From positions 990,516 through 1,054,515 of the forward strand of contig JAQFVV010000286.1 in assembly GCA_028023455.1 (NCBI GenBank): 64,000 bases of DNA, given 5' to 3'. The stretch's first letter is position 1, and the number at the start of each line of letters is the position of its first letter. The translations under genes were made by a program, and so were the position numbers. Source of the stretch: Epiperipatus broadwayi (lineage: Eukaryota; Onychophora; Udeonychophora; Euonychophora; Peripatidae). The notes beneath the pieces were generated by a model. It saw only the letters and a list, made by a program, of their open reading frames with translations, searched no databases and was not told the origin of the DNA. Below are positions 41,240-53,956 of the stretch, one piece after another.

Positions 41240-41510
41240 AATTAGGAAGTGATTCTCTTCCGATTCACTCGTACCTCGCCCTGGGGAATCTCATCATTTC
41301 TGATTCGCCTGTACCTCACTCCAGGAAATCTTGAATTATTTCTTTGTAGGTCCAAATCAGGATTATGATCTAACTCCTGGATATTTTAGCTAGCATTGTG
41401 GGAGCTCTGCATGGATATCCATACGCCGGACCATTGCAACTTCACACCTAGAAAGTTCATTCTAAGTATTAGTACGCCTGAAGCAGCATACTTCATCATC
41501 ATCATTATTT
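41240..41510. repeat. GC-richer block with a 40-bp tandem duplication
   Basis: GATTCACTCGTACCTCGCCC (41262) and GATTCGCCTGTACCTCACTC (41302) start two copies exactly 40 bp apart, both ending GGxAATCT. The block continues to a CATCATCATCATT run at 41491-41503, similar to RTE/SINE tails. It is probably an old SINE or transposon fragment, but I cannot assign a family. Confidence 0.5.
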
Positions 41511-41990
41511 GATTTATAAAGTGTAAATCAGCCTAGATGTCATATCTGCCTTCCTAAGATATATGCATGCACCACCATTCCCCACTTATATTTATATTAT
41601 GACTAGTTAATACATTCTATAGTGTTAATACACCTACTAACCATTTATCTCTTAAGTAATTTCATTGGAGTTTTAATCCAATTATTTCAAACTGCTCTCC
41701 CCTACTCTTACAATTAAGCAAAGGTACCAAGTTAGTTTCACATATGTGATTCGAAAATATTATATGAATAAAATATTTAGTTCAATATGTTTCAAATAAC
41801 CGTTGTTTCTTTAAAATGAGTTATGAATTATTTTGTTAATAACCTTAATGAAAAGTGTCTCCATGTAAGATGGTTAAGTTATTATTTAATGAATTAGTGA
41901 AACCTTTGCAATGGTATTCCTGCCTTATGGCTATTATATATATATATATATATATGAATTTCATCTATCATCAAATAAATGAACTATCTC
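41511..41990. other. AT-rich non-coding DNA
   Basis: Anonymous, with (TA)n at 41936-41956. Confidence 0.5.
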
Positions 41991-41994
41991 AGAA

Positions 41995-42530
41995 TTTTGA
42001 ATATTTTTCATGCGCTACCGCATGATAGAAATGTACTAAAGCAAAATCAATATTAAATGACATTTTAGCCTTCATATATAAAACTTGTAAACTTATGAAT
42101 ATTTTACGAGCGCTCCTGCACTATATAAGGATATTAAAGCAAAATCAATATTAAATGCTATTTTGTCATTCATTTATGAAACTTGTAAATTTTTGAATAT
42201 TTTTTCATGTGCTCTTCCACTATCGAAATGTAATAAAGCAAAACCAATATTAAATGCTATTCTAACTTTCATTTATAAAACCTGTAAACCTTTGAATATT
42301 TTTACGTGCGCTCACGCACTATAGAATTGTGTTAAAACAAAACCAATGTAATATGTACTTTACTACTTACTCATAAACATGTAATTTTGAATATTTCTAC
42401 ATACGCTTCTGCACTATATAAATGTATCAAACCAAAATCATTTAAGTGTTACATTATGGTAAATAAATTATGTAAACAACTGCAATTTATTATTGTAAAA
42501 TCATGTAAATTTTGAATAGTTATATATATT
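41995..42530. repeat. Minisatellite, 98-bp unit, about 5 copies
   Basis: TGAATATTT starts at 41998, 42096, 42194, 42293 and 42388, with a weaker start at 42513. The unit contains GCGCTxCxGCACTATA and AAAGCAAAAxCAATATTAAAT, followed by TTCATTTATxAAACTTGTAAA. The copies have diverged but keep the CpG-containing TACGTGCGCTC core. Confidence 0.9.
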
Positions 42531-42760
42531 ACAACCACACTATGTATCCATCTGTATTAAAGACATTAATGATAAATATATTTTTGATTCTTATGTAAAC
42601 TCACTCTGCAGTGTGAAATCGGAAAGTATAAATGTCTGAATCATTTAATAAATCTGTGTCATAAAATATTATCTCGTATTCGAATCCTATCATTTAGTTA
42701 ATATAGTTTTTTAGATCTTAGTTAAACTATCTCTTGGTTCACTCATTATCTCCCAAAAAT

Positions 42761-42995
42761 CATCATCATCATTGTAGGTCTCATGTAATACGCTGCAGCT
42801 CTGAGCCGAGAAATAATTAATTTACATGATATCACCATGAGTGTTATCCATAGTGTTATAGATTTAGGGAATGGGCAAACAGGTTCGAATTCATGAGTGC
42901 TCCTGACCTGGGTATCTCGAACATGATTGGATTCAGAGTACTTTTGCTCAGATTCTAAGTCTTGTTGAATGGATATACATTTTCGACCAGTACAA
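42761..42995 (-). mobile_element. SINE-like repeat, family 1, copy 3
   Basis: Reverse orientation. On the minus strand it starts TTGTACTGGTCGAAAATG, keeps GAGCAAAAGTACTCTGAATC and GAGATACCCAGGTCAGGAGC, and ends in AATGATGATGATGATTT. GGTTCGAATTC lies on the plus strand at 42892 and resembles a Pol III B box, but it points away from the (GAT)n tail, so it may be coincidental. (TA)n (42994-43019) abuts the 5' end. Confidence 0.7.
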
Positions 42996-43018
42996 TATAT
43001 ATATATATATATATATAT

Positions 43019-43467
43019 AGATAGGAAGTCATACTCCGATAATGTGCTATTACTTTTAAATATTATAAATCTCTGCACACTCACAATCTAATATATTTCA
43101 AGATTTTCAGTGATTTATAATAATAGATTTACATTTATAAGTTGTATTTGTCAGATCATGGGTGGTTTAAAATGAGACACTGTCTGTCTCCTGCAATAGG
43201 TTAAATAGATTTGTACAATTCAAATTTTGATTATAATATCAGGCACACAATAGACTCAAGCCCTGATCTAACATGGACAGTGAGAGTTTTTGTATTTATA
43301 GGAATGCACTCTAAACTTAAATGATCACTTAAGTTTTTTAAATTCTTACTGATGTGTAAATGTGCGGAGATTTATAATATTTAAAAGTAATTGCGCATTA
43401 TTGCAGTTCGACTTCCGATCTAATATATTTCAAGATTTTCAGGACTTTTTAATAATAGATTTACATA
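43019..43467. repeat. Composite of inverted and direct repeats
   Basis: The stretch 43019-43080 occurs inverted at 43357-43420 (shared AGAGATTTATAATATTTAAA and AAGTAAT on one strand). Immediately right of each arm sits a 50-bp direct copy, CTAATATATTTCAAGATTTT (43087 and 43420). So one module is inverted while its neighbour is not. It is possibly a composite or rearranged foldback element. Confidence 0.65.
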
Positions 43468-44580
43468 TATATTGTAATGGTATACATATGCCATTACATT
43501 ATTTTAAAATTAATACTTAAAGGGAAAAAAGATTGCAAATAAAAAGTGTTTTGTTAAAAACTAAAAGAAAATTAAAAGTTGTATTTAATATATATATAGA
43601 TTGCACAGATGGAAAACTTTAAAACTATTTTAAGAAAAAAGTATTTAAAAGTACATTTTTGTAAAAAAAAAAATAAAGATATAAAAATAAAGATTGACGT
43701 TTTTGATCATATAAATAAATGTTAGTTTCTATTATGTTTAATCTTATTAAATGGAAATGATTGTTTTAAAGCAAACTAGCCCTTGGGGTGCTTAAATAAT
43801 TAAAAGGTCAGATAGGAAATATACATAAAAATTAAAGATTGTTTTCCGCTCTGAAGCAGCAACAAGCACACAAACTAAAATGGAAAAACATCCGAACATT
43901 AGAATCAGTCACATCATGTTATATTGATCCATTGGATTTTTGATAAAAGGCTATAAAAACTATAAAAGCCTAAATAAGCCAATTCATTAGTTTTTGTTGC
44001 TGCAGAACCTGCCTTAATCTACATATGAAATGTAGCTGTATTGCAGACTCCATGATGTAGGAGTCTGCAATAGATTTAATTTCCTGTGATATGCCAAATG
44101 AGGCATCCTCCAAACTAATGAGTACAGAGTGGCAGCAAACAATGGACCAGTCTTCCCAGAAATATTAAATGGACTTCAGTTGGATGAGTATGACACATCA
44201 TTGACAAGACAGACTTCTCATGGAAAGTATGAACTCTTTTGTTTATTCAATATGAACTTTTACAAACTTGCAATTAGTTAAAACCTCATTAATAAGTATG
44301 AACTCTTATCTGACCTAAAGATTTCTAAATCAATTATGTTTGCTAATCATTTCCATTTTTCATTTTTATTTATTTTTTTATTTATTAACTAAATTTTTAA
44401 AATGTATTAAATTTAAAGTTGGATGTAGATGGCTGCATAAGATTCATTAAGTTTGGGGTTAGATCATTGGGGTTAATTTTAGACTATTTGTCTTGTAATT
44501 GAATCGATGCTAGTAAAGAGATATATGGGTGTTAATATCAATATAATGTGAAGTGTGTTCACATACAAGGCAACATAGTC
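43468..44580. other. AT-rich non-coding DNA with a short hairpin
   Basis: ATTGCAGACTCC (44040-44051) pairs perfectly with GGAGTCTGCAAT (44060-44071) around an 8-base loop. The surrounding 43840-44230 is somewhat GC-richer. No open frame of interest. Confidence 0.5.
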
Positions 44581-44658
44581 AACTGAATGCATGACCCCAA
44601 AGATGTAGTAATTGCATTCAACTGAATGCATGACCCCAAAGATGTAGTATTTGCATTG
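44581..44658. repeat. Tandem duplication, 39-bp unit
   Basis: AACTGAATGCATGACCCCAA and the following AGATGTAGTA are repeated at 44581 and 44620 with almost no change, so the duplication is recent. Confidence 0.92.
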
Positions 44659-45261
44659 CAATGGATTATGTGTATTTCCTATGACCTTGACCCCCTTTCA
44701 CTCTATGGATAGGGAATGTAAGTCAGCAAAGAACCACTCTCCCCCATACATAGCATTTATCTTAAATATTTTATATACATGATTCCTTCACCAGACAGAT
44801 GCAAATTCCTGTACTGGAAGAGGATCATTTCATTCAAAAAATACCATGCTGCAGACTCATATTTCTGTCAGCATGATTTTATGCTAAAATTTTCATATTG
44901 CATTGATTACATCTGTATATTAGGAAGCAAACGTTGGTTTAGCTATAAACTTTTAGCCTGAGATTGAAAATTTTGAAAAGTTTTAATTGTGTAATCTATG
45001 TAGTCTATCTATACTCAACATTCTAAAGTAAAAATATTATTAAAATATCTATCTGTGTGGAGCTACAAAAATAACAATTTAAAATTAAAATTAATAATAA
45101 AATAGTAAATTAATTTCTTCCTCAATATATAAATGTTTTTCGTGTGTTATTACTGACAGTGACCTATTTTTTTTTTTAATATTAAAAATATATTTTAAGA
45201 ATTTAAATCTTTCTTTATTAAAATGTCTAAGAAATTATGTATTACGAATCTCAGCTTCTCC
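44659..45261. other. AT-rich non-coding DNA
   Basis: No supported gene. A 60-codon frame at 44779-44961 has no recognisable domain. Confidence 0.45.
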
Positions 45262-45560
<299 letters not shown>

Positions 45561-47276
45561 TGATGTGATGTGATGTACTGTGAATTCTCCTTAAATGGAG
45601 TAAGGAATCTCTCAGCAACTATGTCCAAAGAAACCTATGAGCTACTTTACCTTCCCCTTCCATTTCCCACCCTAAACTTTTCCATAATCTGTTACAGCCC
45701 ATTTTCACAACATAATCTTTGTCAACTCTATGGCCTTTATATCTAAATCCCCCTTATCTTTTCCCAAACCCAGCATAAAAACCAATAACCCACTTTCTGT
45801 ATAATCACTTTGTTCATATTTATTCTCCCATAACTTTTTTATTTGTACCCTTTCTGCTTTCAAGCATTTACATTCAATCAACAGATGCCTAATATTTTCT
45901 ATATCTTCCTTACACAATTTGCAAACTAAACCACCCATATTTTTCCATTTACATGTATATTCTCTTGTTGCTAAAGATCCCATTCGAGCCTTAAACAATA
46001 AGCTACTTTCATTACTATTATCATAAATTAACTCGTACCCAATGTTCCATTTACTTCTATATATATTTAAACTCTTTTTACTCTCCATGCTAGTTCTCCA
46101 ACTCCCTATTCCTTATTAATGCATCTATTCTTTTATCTCATTCCTTACCACTATAACACTCAACAATCCTCCTAACACAATCATCCCACCTTTTATACAA
46201 GTATACTGATATAAATTCTTTATCCAAATCCTTTGCATAGCACATTGTCTTTCTCACCCATCTTGTTGCCTGACCTTTACTCATAACCCAATTAAATACT
46301 ATTTTGGCTATTCTTTTATCATCCATAAACTGCAACATACCAAACATTTTTATTTTACTTTTTGCATCTCATATAAAAACTTGACCATCCCATTTCTCCT
46401 TAAATTGCCTCCTTTGCTGTCCATATCTCTGCATCTAATGCATGTCTTCCTACTTCCCTTTGTACCTTCTCTAAGTAATCTAATACCCTTTTACTAACAC
46501 AACACATCATTACCATATATTAACCCTGCTACTACAACTCACTTCCATATAATTCTAGCTACATCATATTTATTATATGAAAACACTATTAATTTCTTTA
46601 GTAAACCTTTTCTTTTCTTTGCTTCATTTACCAATTTTTTCTCCCATTCAACCAAGCATTTTTCCGGATTACTTAAGATGATTTCCAAATAACTATACCT
46701 ATCCACCACACTTAACTTTATATCCCCCAATAAAAATTCTACCTCTTCTCTTTCCCATCATTATATTTAATTTTTCTTCACTAAATTTAATCCCCATCCC
46801 TTTACCCACCCTTGCACATGTCCTCATTATAACTTCCATGTCTTCTCTTCTTTCTGCACACAAAAAAATATCTGCAAAAAAAAGACCAGGCCAAATATAT
46901 ACTCCCTTGCCACCCATTAATGGTATCTCTATCTCTCTTCCTAGTCTTTCAATTGCTTTTTCCATTTCACTCAAATAAAACAAAAACAAAATAGGTGACA
47001 TAGGGCATCCTTGCCTTAATCCCACCCCATTTTTAACTTTAACTGATTTTATATCCCCTAATTGGTAAGTATAGTAATTATTTTTATATAATTTCTTAAT
47101 AATATTCATGAAAGCATCATCCATTCCCAAATTTGCTAACCTTACTCATAATCTATTTCTATTTACTCTATCATATGCCTTCTCTATATTTATAAAACTC
47201 ATATATAACAATCTACCCGAATTCCTACTCATATCCAAAAGTTGTGTAACTACAAATGAACTATCTCCTATACACC
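45561..47276 (-). mobile_element. LINE (non-LTR retrotransposon), 5'-truncated copy 2
   Basis: A minus-strand element inserted in the family 2 SINE. Flanks share TATTC (45556-45560 and 47277-47281), a likely 5-bp target duplication. The 3' end is a CATCA-type tail (AGTACATCACATCACATCA on the minus strand), as in copy 1. The truncation point lies within the RT domain. About 1.7 kb. Confidence 0.85.
45700..47276 (-). pseudogene. LINE ORF2 fragment: RT domain to zinc knuckle, broken
   Basis: This encoded the reverse transcriptase that copies the LINE at a nicked target. From 47276 the frame reads GDSSFVVTQLLDMSRNSG and FINIEKAYDRVNRNR, then meets TGA at 47146-47148. After this come GLRQGCPMSPILF (RT motif, residues 37-49 of the piece from 47130), and FADI where an active enzyme has FADD (46862-46880 region). 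Next are YSYLEIIL (YxYLG-like), further pieces at 46138-46347 (KGQATRWVRKTMCYAKDLDK) and 45705-46088 with CKLCKEDIENIRHLLIEC. Frame changes, at least one stop and the loss of the catalytic Asp make it inactive. Confidence 0.85.
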
Positions 47277-47352
47277 TATTCTAGATTCAAATGGCCTACT
47301 GGCACCCTGTATGGCAGATAAGGTAAGACTACATTAATCCCTGACCGTTATA
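47277..47352 (+). mobile_element. tRNA-derived SINE, family 2, copy 2, right half
   Basis: CTAGATTCAAATGGCCTACTGG continues the SINE interrupted at 45560 and carries the B-box-like part. It ends CTGACCGTTATAATATA, parallel to CGGATCGTTACAATATA of copy 1, and then (TA)n. Confidence 0.75.
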
Positions 47353-47949
47353 ATATATATATATAGGAATTCTATACTAAAATCTAGTTAAAATTTCTAA
47401 CCAAGATGTAACCAAGGTAACAAGTAATTAAAACTAGTTTTGCAAGATTAAAAAATAATAATAAATAATAGTACAATGTCTAAGTGATTCTTAAATCAGA
47501 AAGATGGATCATTATTGGTTAATACTAAACTTTTTTAATGACTTTGCAGCTGGCTAGTTAAATTGTATATGTATAAAAATATAAACGTATACAAACTTCT
47601 TTTAACTCTCATTAAAATAAAGTCTCTCACACAATGAAAATTGGGTATTTGTTAATAAAATATTTTTTATAAATTGTAAATAACAATGCAATCAAAACAA
47701 GTTCACTTAAAACCAGTTTTTCAAGTGGAGACAGTAGAAAATAATAGTGATTAACAGAACTACTTTTAAATTATTTAACAACTTGAATATTAATCAAAGG
47801 CAGTCCATTCTGGTTTAAATTAGTTCAGAAGATATATTATTATTTACTACCATTTCAATCTTGCAAAACAGTTTCATTGATTGTTGCCTTAGTTATATCT
47901 TACTTGAAATTTTACCTAATTTTTAACATGGAATTTTTATTTATGAAAA
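47353..47949. other. AT-rich non-coding DNA
   Basis: Anonymous. No gene seen. Confidence 0.5.
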
Positions 47950-48240
47950 TATTTTTAATATATAGGGTATATGAACACAGACTTTCACATCACCCACCAC
48001 TCTATCTCATATCACTAATATACTTAAACACATATATGTCGAAAAAAATAAATAATCACCAACATATGTATTTCATGCTAAACCAGCAATCATCAGTTAG
48101 TCTAGATTATCATCTCCACACATACATGCAATATGTGCTCAGATATATGTTATGATAGCCAATCACCATACTTTAATGGACAGGCTTCAATCCATTCGAC
48201 ACTCCAACTCTTCATCCGTCCATCCAATTGAAAATCTGAT
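47950..48240 (-). mobile_element. SINE-like repeat, family 4, copy 1
   Basis: Inverted relative to 52235-52560. Shared blocks on this strand are AACACAGACTTTxACA, AATAATCACCAA, TGCTAAACCAGCAATCATCA, ATTATCATCTC, GATAGCCAATC, CTTTAATGGACAGGCTT and ATTGAAAATCTG. Homology fades after 48240. The short open frame across it is not a gene. Confidence 0.7.
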
Positions 48241-50534
48241 GATGGAACACTCAAAGGCCACCTTGAGGCCAAGATTCTTGTCACACACATGTTGACCTAA
48301 AGTCAATCTGATCCCTCATGTACAGGTCATAATTTAGTATCTACATGTCAGTAAAATACATTTAATTAATACATACACCTCACCATGGGATCAGAATTGA
48401 ATTCTGGTAAGAATTAAAAGACATCTGTAATATTTTAAATTTTCACACATATGTAGTTTAATCATCTGGCTATTTATTACTGTTTCAGTCTTGAAAAACT
48501 ATTTTTAATTGATTGTTGCCTTGACTACATCTTGTCTAAAAAGTTTAATTAGATTTTAACAAGAAATCCCAATTTATTAAAATGTTTTCATTATTTATAA
48601 GTTCATGAAAAATATTTAATGATATGTGCCACATCAGGTAATAGCCATGTTCTGGATTAATGGAACAATTATTCTCTTAAGTGATGACAATTAAGCATCA
48701 TGTTGGTGATCTAACTTAAGTAATAAATAAACTTTGACTGAGTAAGAATACAAGAATTGCCATATCATTATCATCATGTCCCACAATTTACTTTGCCAAA
48801 TCATATACTTGAAAGTTGTTGATTAAGTGATTCTAGTTACCTAGTATAATCATCAATGGATAAACCACTTTTTAAATAAATCACCAAAAAATTAACTAAT
48901 AATCACCATTTATATTTTTTAACAGATAAACTCTGCTTAATCTTAGAGGATTCCATCTTTCAATTTCCCAAAAAGGTGAAATTATGTTGATTTGATATGT
49001 TATCATAAATCATTTTTTAGCATAGTTTGAGAGTTTGCAATCAGACATTTGATGAACATACGATTATATAAATATATGTACATATATAGCTCAATACAAA
49101 AATGTATAAACAAGAATACAGAACTATATGGATATAGAAACAGCTGTAATTAATAACAAAAACTTAATAATTACTATTAACATAATAGAATATTAACTAT
49201 AATATAAAATCTCAATAAGTTATATACTAGCACATACATAATTGTTAAAAGATCATACATGCACAGCCATATATAATACAGAGGTTATTCTGAAAAAAAA
49301 TTATAAAAAAATTGATGTTGCTAAAATTTGAAGTGAGACTTTTACTAAAAAAAAAAAAAAATAATGTATTTATCAAAAAATAAATAAATGGAGACTCAAA
49401 ATACATGATTTAGAAAAACAAAATATATCTGTGAAAATTAATAATAAACATATTATGAAACAAAAATTATAAAAGTAATTTATATCTAAAATGATGGTTT
49501 ATAAAAATATTCTAGACTTTTAAATAATTCACTTAACAATATATATATGCGCTTAGATTTTTTATCATTTAAAAATGTAAAATTTACCCACTATATTTTA
49601 AATTTTGAGTCAACATTGAAATTTCTCTGCTATCATTTGATTATTTCTTAAAATTATATTTCCTTGACATTCTTTCTTGCATGCGGGTTTATTGTATTAT
49701 GAATTTAGTGCTAAATTTTGTTTAACTATCTCAGATTTAATAGTTTCACATAGTTTTAAGAGCATATGTATTAGAGTTTAGTCATTCCAATGTAGAGCAG
49801 ATGATGTATTTGGAATTCCAATTAGGTTTAATCAACTGAATATCCTTTTTTTAATTTTAGAATTTCATTTCAGACCGACAGATTTATAATCCCAAATAAA
49901 TGTTTTTTAGCAATTAATTGTAAGGGTGTTTGTTACACTTGGAATGAACTTAATTATAAATGTTTATTGAATAAATATAATAAAAGTACTTCTTATCAAT
50001 ACTAAAGTGAGGATTTCCTTTAATAAAATAAATAATAAATGGTTCTTTTATTCTTGTTCTTGATAATTTATTATTGATTTTCAGATTAGTCAATGAATCT
50101 TCATTGTATAACAACTCTGGTAAGAAGTGGGATTAATCTCTCTAGCAAACTTCTAATATAAAATATTAGCATAGAATATGATTTAAATCAAATATTCATC
50201 TTTATATGCAATACTGTCCATCTATAGTATAAACTAGTTTATCTGTCAGAACTCAGATTAAAAGATTTTCAACTAGGCTTAGGAATTTTGCTTTTTAGTT
50301 TTACAAAATACCATAAAATATTAAAATATTTTTAATTGATCATATATCAGTTTAATCTTACTTTCTTTTCATAAGCTTCATAATAAAATTTAGAAAACTT
50401 ATTTATATTTTAAATTTTAAGCAAAATTAATTTTAAAAATTAATAATTTAAACATTGTAAGTTTCTCCTAAAATTTACTATTATGGCTTATCTTCAAACA
50501 ATACACTTGTCCAGATTCAGAATTCATCATAACT

Positions 50535-50625
50535 AACCAATGATTTGATGGATAGATAAAATCAACCAATAAATTGACATATAGATAAATTAACCAATGA
50601 CAGAAATAGGTCAGTAGATGAAAAT
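50535..50625. repeat. Tandem repeat, about 29-bp unit, 3 copies
   Basis: AACCAATGA or AACCAATAA begins at 50535, 50564 and 50592. The first two units share GATAGATAAA-type sequence. Confidence 0.65.
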
Positions 50626-50759
50626 GCATGATAAATTGCTCCCATTATGTAATGATCTTAATTATAAAATGGTAGACTTTTGGAGATCATACCAGGCAAC
50701 AACAAATTACTGGTTACCCTTATTCCAATGCTAAAGCAATGACTCAAATTTACATTAAA

Positions 50760-50915
50760 CTGGAAGCTGCTAGATACTAGATTTATATGAGGCAAATTAC
50801 CATGATACAGCTGAAATTGTTAAACACTCTGCTAAGACCCTAAAGCTGACATGAGGTAAATGTTCACAATACAGCTGGAAGTGTTAGACACTCCTAAAAA
50901 GACACTTGAAATTCT
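50760..50915. repeat. Tandem repeat, 64-bp unit, about 2.5 copies
   Basis: ATGAGGxAAATxxxCAxxATACAGCTG starts near 50788 and 50852. GTTAxACACTC follows in both, and a third partial unit with AAGCTGCTAGATAC precedes them. Confidence 0.75.
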
Positions 50916-52234
50916 TTGTTTTTATTGCTGTACATTAATACTATATTATCATTTAATACCAATTGGTTTTAATAAATATTTAACCATATTATATGAATTT
51001 GTTTATCACAATTACATATAAATACATTTACAAAATTAAGATTCAATTTTTAATTATCATTCAATTACAATTATTATATTTAATAGTCAAAATAATTTAA
51101 CTGTTGTGTTTTTACTCATATTTATTCAATATTAATCCCACATAAGTACCATGTAGTTTATATTACATTAAATATTTTATCCTTACAATTTCTATTAATC
51201 ATATTGCACCCATCAGATTAATAATCTCATAGTAAACTTTTCTTTGTGTCATTAAATTATTAATTTAAATACTTGTGTTAATCCTAAAGCTTTCAAATAT
51301 ATTTATTCTTTACACACACTCTTCATTTTATACATTGATTTTCAGTTGGAAACTTCTATATTTTATAACTTTGCATTAACTTCAAAACAATGATTACAAA
51401 TTTTAGAGAAGTTACTTCCTGTTTTGATTTCAATAATATTAACCTTTTTTTGCTTTCTATGAACTTTTCATTGATGCTCATAGTTTTACTTCTTTAATTA
51501 TTCTATATAAACTAATCTTTTCAATGCTTTTAAAAACTCATTTTACCTTTATTGATATTTTGATACACATAACGTTATTGGCTGTGTTAGTAAGTTTGTT
51601 TGAGAAGCAATTTGTTTAATATATTGTTATCAGTTTAGCATTAGTGTGTTTGTTTTATTATAAAGAGATTATTAATTAATATTCATTAATGTTTTAAATG
51701 ATCATTTGTAATTGTTTACAACTCTGCTTTAGGCCAATTTGCCACAAAGTTTAAAAGTTTTTAACATGTTATTGATCTGAAATCTAATATGAAATGATTA
51801 AAAATAAAAACTTCAACTCTTCACATAATAGTGATGATTGAGTTATTCTTGTCAGTTCAAATGATAATCCATAAAATATAATTAATGTTTTGAATGTAAC
51901 AAATAAATTTTTGCTTTAATAATTATCAAAATATTTCAAATCCTTTATTAAGGCAGTTATGGAAAGATTATTAACTTTAGAATGTGAGTTAACTTAGATA
52001 TCTTGGCAGTTTTTAAAGGAGAAAGTCAAACTTAGATGTGCAGCATAGATTTTAGTTTTAACAATTTAAAATATACATCATAGTGATATAACTATTGCAA
52101 ATAAATGGATTCTATAGATCCATTTTACTAAATGAAAGTGAGACTTATACTTCCCATTAGCACAGCAAAAATGATTAACCTTGAAGAGATCACAACTGAT
52201 CTGAAAGACACAAACTCTAATATTGGCATTATCA

Positions 52235-52560
52235 AGGGATTTTGGTGTACCACCAGATTTTCAATGGTATGGAAGTCTGAAGAGTTGAATGATAGAGTAG
52301 ATTAAGCCTGTCCATTAAAGTGTGAAGATTGGCTATCTTAATATATAAATGAGCACTTATAGCATATATGTGTAGAGATGATAATCTGGACCAACTGATG
52401 ATTGCTGGTTTAGCAGGAAATACGTATAAATTGGTGATTATTTACCTTTTCAACATGTGTGTGATCAGGTGGGTAAGCAATATAAGATGGCATTGGGAGT
52501 TGTGGATCGTGTAAAAGTCTGAGTTCGAATCCCGCACATATTACATATATAAATGCAGGT
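52235..52560 (+). mobile_element. SINE-like repeat, family 4, copy 2, with tRNA-like part
   Basis: Matches 47950-48240 inverted. At its right end it holds TGGGTAAGCAATATAAGATGG (A-box-like, from about 52469) and GAGTTCGAATCCCGCAC (B box, about 52531-52547), so the family has a tRNA-related portion. The A box is degraded. The tRNA-like part lies 3' of the shared body on this strand, so either the family is composite or two insertions are joined. Confidence 0.7.
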
Positions 52561-53956
52561 TTAAGCCTATATAATGTATGCATTGACTAATGTAAATTAC
52601 AACTATAGCAAAAATTCTGTGTGTAGATCTGGTTTTTATATTAAACTTTCATATTCGTATTTGCATTACTGGAAAATATTACAAGGTTGCCTTGCTTTAG
52701 CATAAATTAAAAGTAAAAATTTATTCAACAATTTGCTCAGAACTTTTTGATGTATTACTTTGTTCTTCAAGTCTTTTATGCTTTTTCATTTTTTATATTT
52801 TTTAATATACATTTGTTATAAATAATTTAAGTATCAGTCTACATGGTAGATATATGTATTCAATGATGTAAGGTAGCAACTTTAAAACCTGAATTTGTTT
52901 TCTCCACAATATATAACTTATATTATTATTTTTCACTCACACACCCACATCAAAAAAAGTTATTGAAAGATTTATTAATAAGTTAAAAATTTTAAACTTA
53001 AGTCAAAAAATTAAAAGATATAAATAAGTTTGAGTTTATTTTAAAACAATACTGATGTTCAGTTTTAATCAAATTATTTGTCAATAAAATGTATTAAAGT
53101 GCAACTTGAAATAAAGAACATAGGTAAACAATAAAAAGCCAGGAGGAATATAAAAGCATTTTCCCATAGAATTATGGGAAATTTATTTTTAATAAATTCA
53201 AAAAATTTAGTTTAACTATAATTTTAGCATTTATTCAAACAGAATATATAATGTAATTAAGAATTTAGAAATCAATAAAAGTTTTAAAGATTCCAAAAAC
53301 AAAAGAATTATATAAATAATTCATGATTTACTTTAAAATAATTAGAGCAGCCAGTTTTAGAAATTACTTAATTAAGGTACATTTATGATGAAATTTTGAA
53401 CATGTCACTACAAAGAAAATAAAATCGTTAAATTGATATGAGAAAAAAGAAGTCAATCAAATGACTTCATCAAATAAAATGTATAAAGTAAACTTTATAT
53501 TATTTTATGACCAAATTATAATAACAGCATTTAGAAAACTTGTGTTTATGTTATAAAAATATCACACCCAAAGTATGTATAATAAAAATGATAAAATAAA
53601 TTGTAACAAGAGCAGAATAAGTTGCATTGTCAAAAATAACAAAATACCATCTACAGAAAAAAAAGCGTTATCATATGCTGTAAATATCTTATTGTACATA
53701 TTATACTTGTCAGAAGAAATAAACATTCGTATCTATATTTATATATGTGTTTAAACACACACAACGTTGTGACATGCTAATAGAACATAAATCTTCCATG
53801 CCCACGGTCAGAGTTTAAATCTACTCCAATAATTTTGAATCTGTTTCAGATTTTAATCAGACTTTTTAGGTAGTTGAACTTTAGATACCCAGTTTACTTT
53901 CCAAATCACACATAGTAGTATCATACATACTCAATACGGCCAAGAATTTAGTTTAA
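52561..53956. other. AT-rich non-coding DNA
   Basis: Mostly anonymous. At 53770-53840, GTGACATGCTAATAGAACATA with CAGAGTTTAAATCTACTCC looks like a decayed tRNA-like A-box/B-box pair. Confidence 0.4.

Larger units (their letters stand above)
48241..52234. other. Long AT-rich non-coding stretch
   Basis: No gene recognised. Two small tandem repeats inside are listed separately (50535 and 50760). Confidence 0.5.

Noticed and set aside
47877-48155. 92-codon frame at the family 4 SINE
   Set aside because: It runs from unrelated AT-rich DNA into the SINE, and the frame is not kept in the 52-kb copy.
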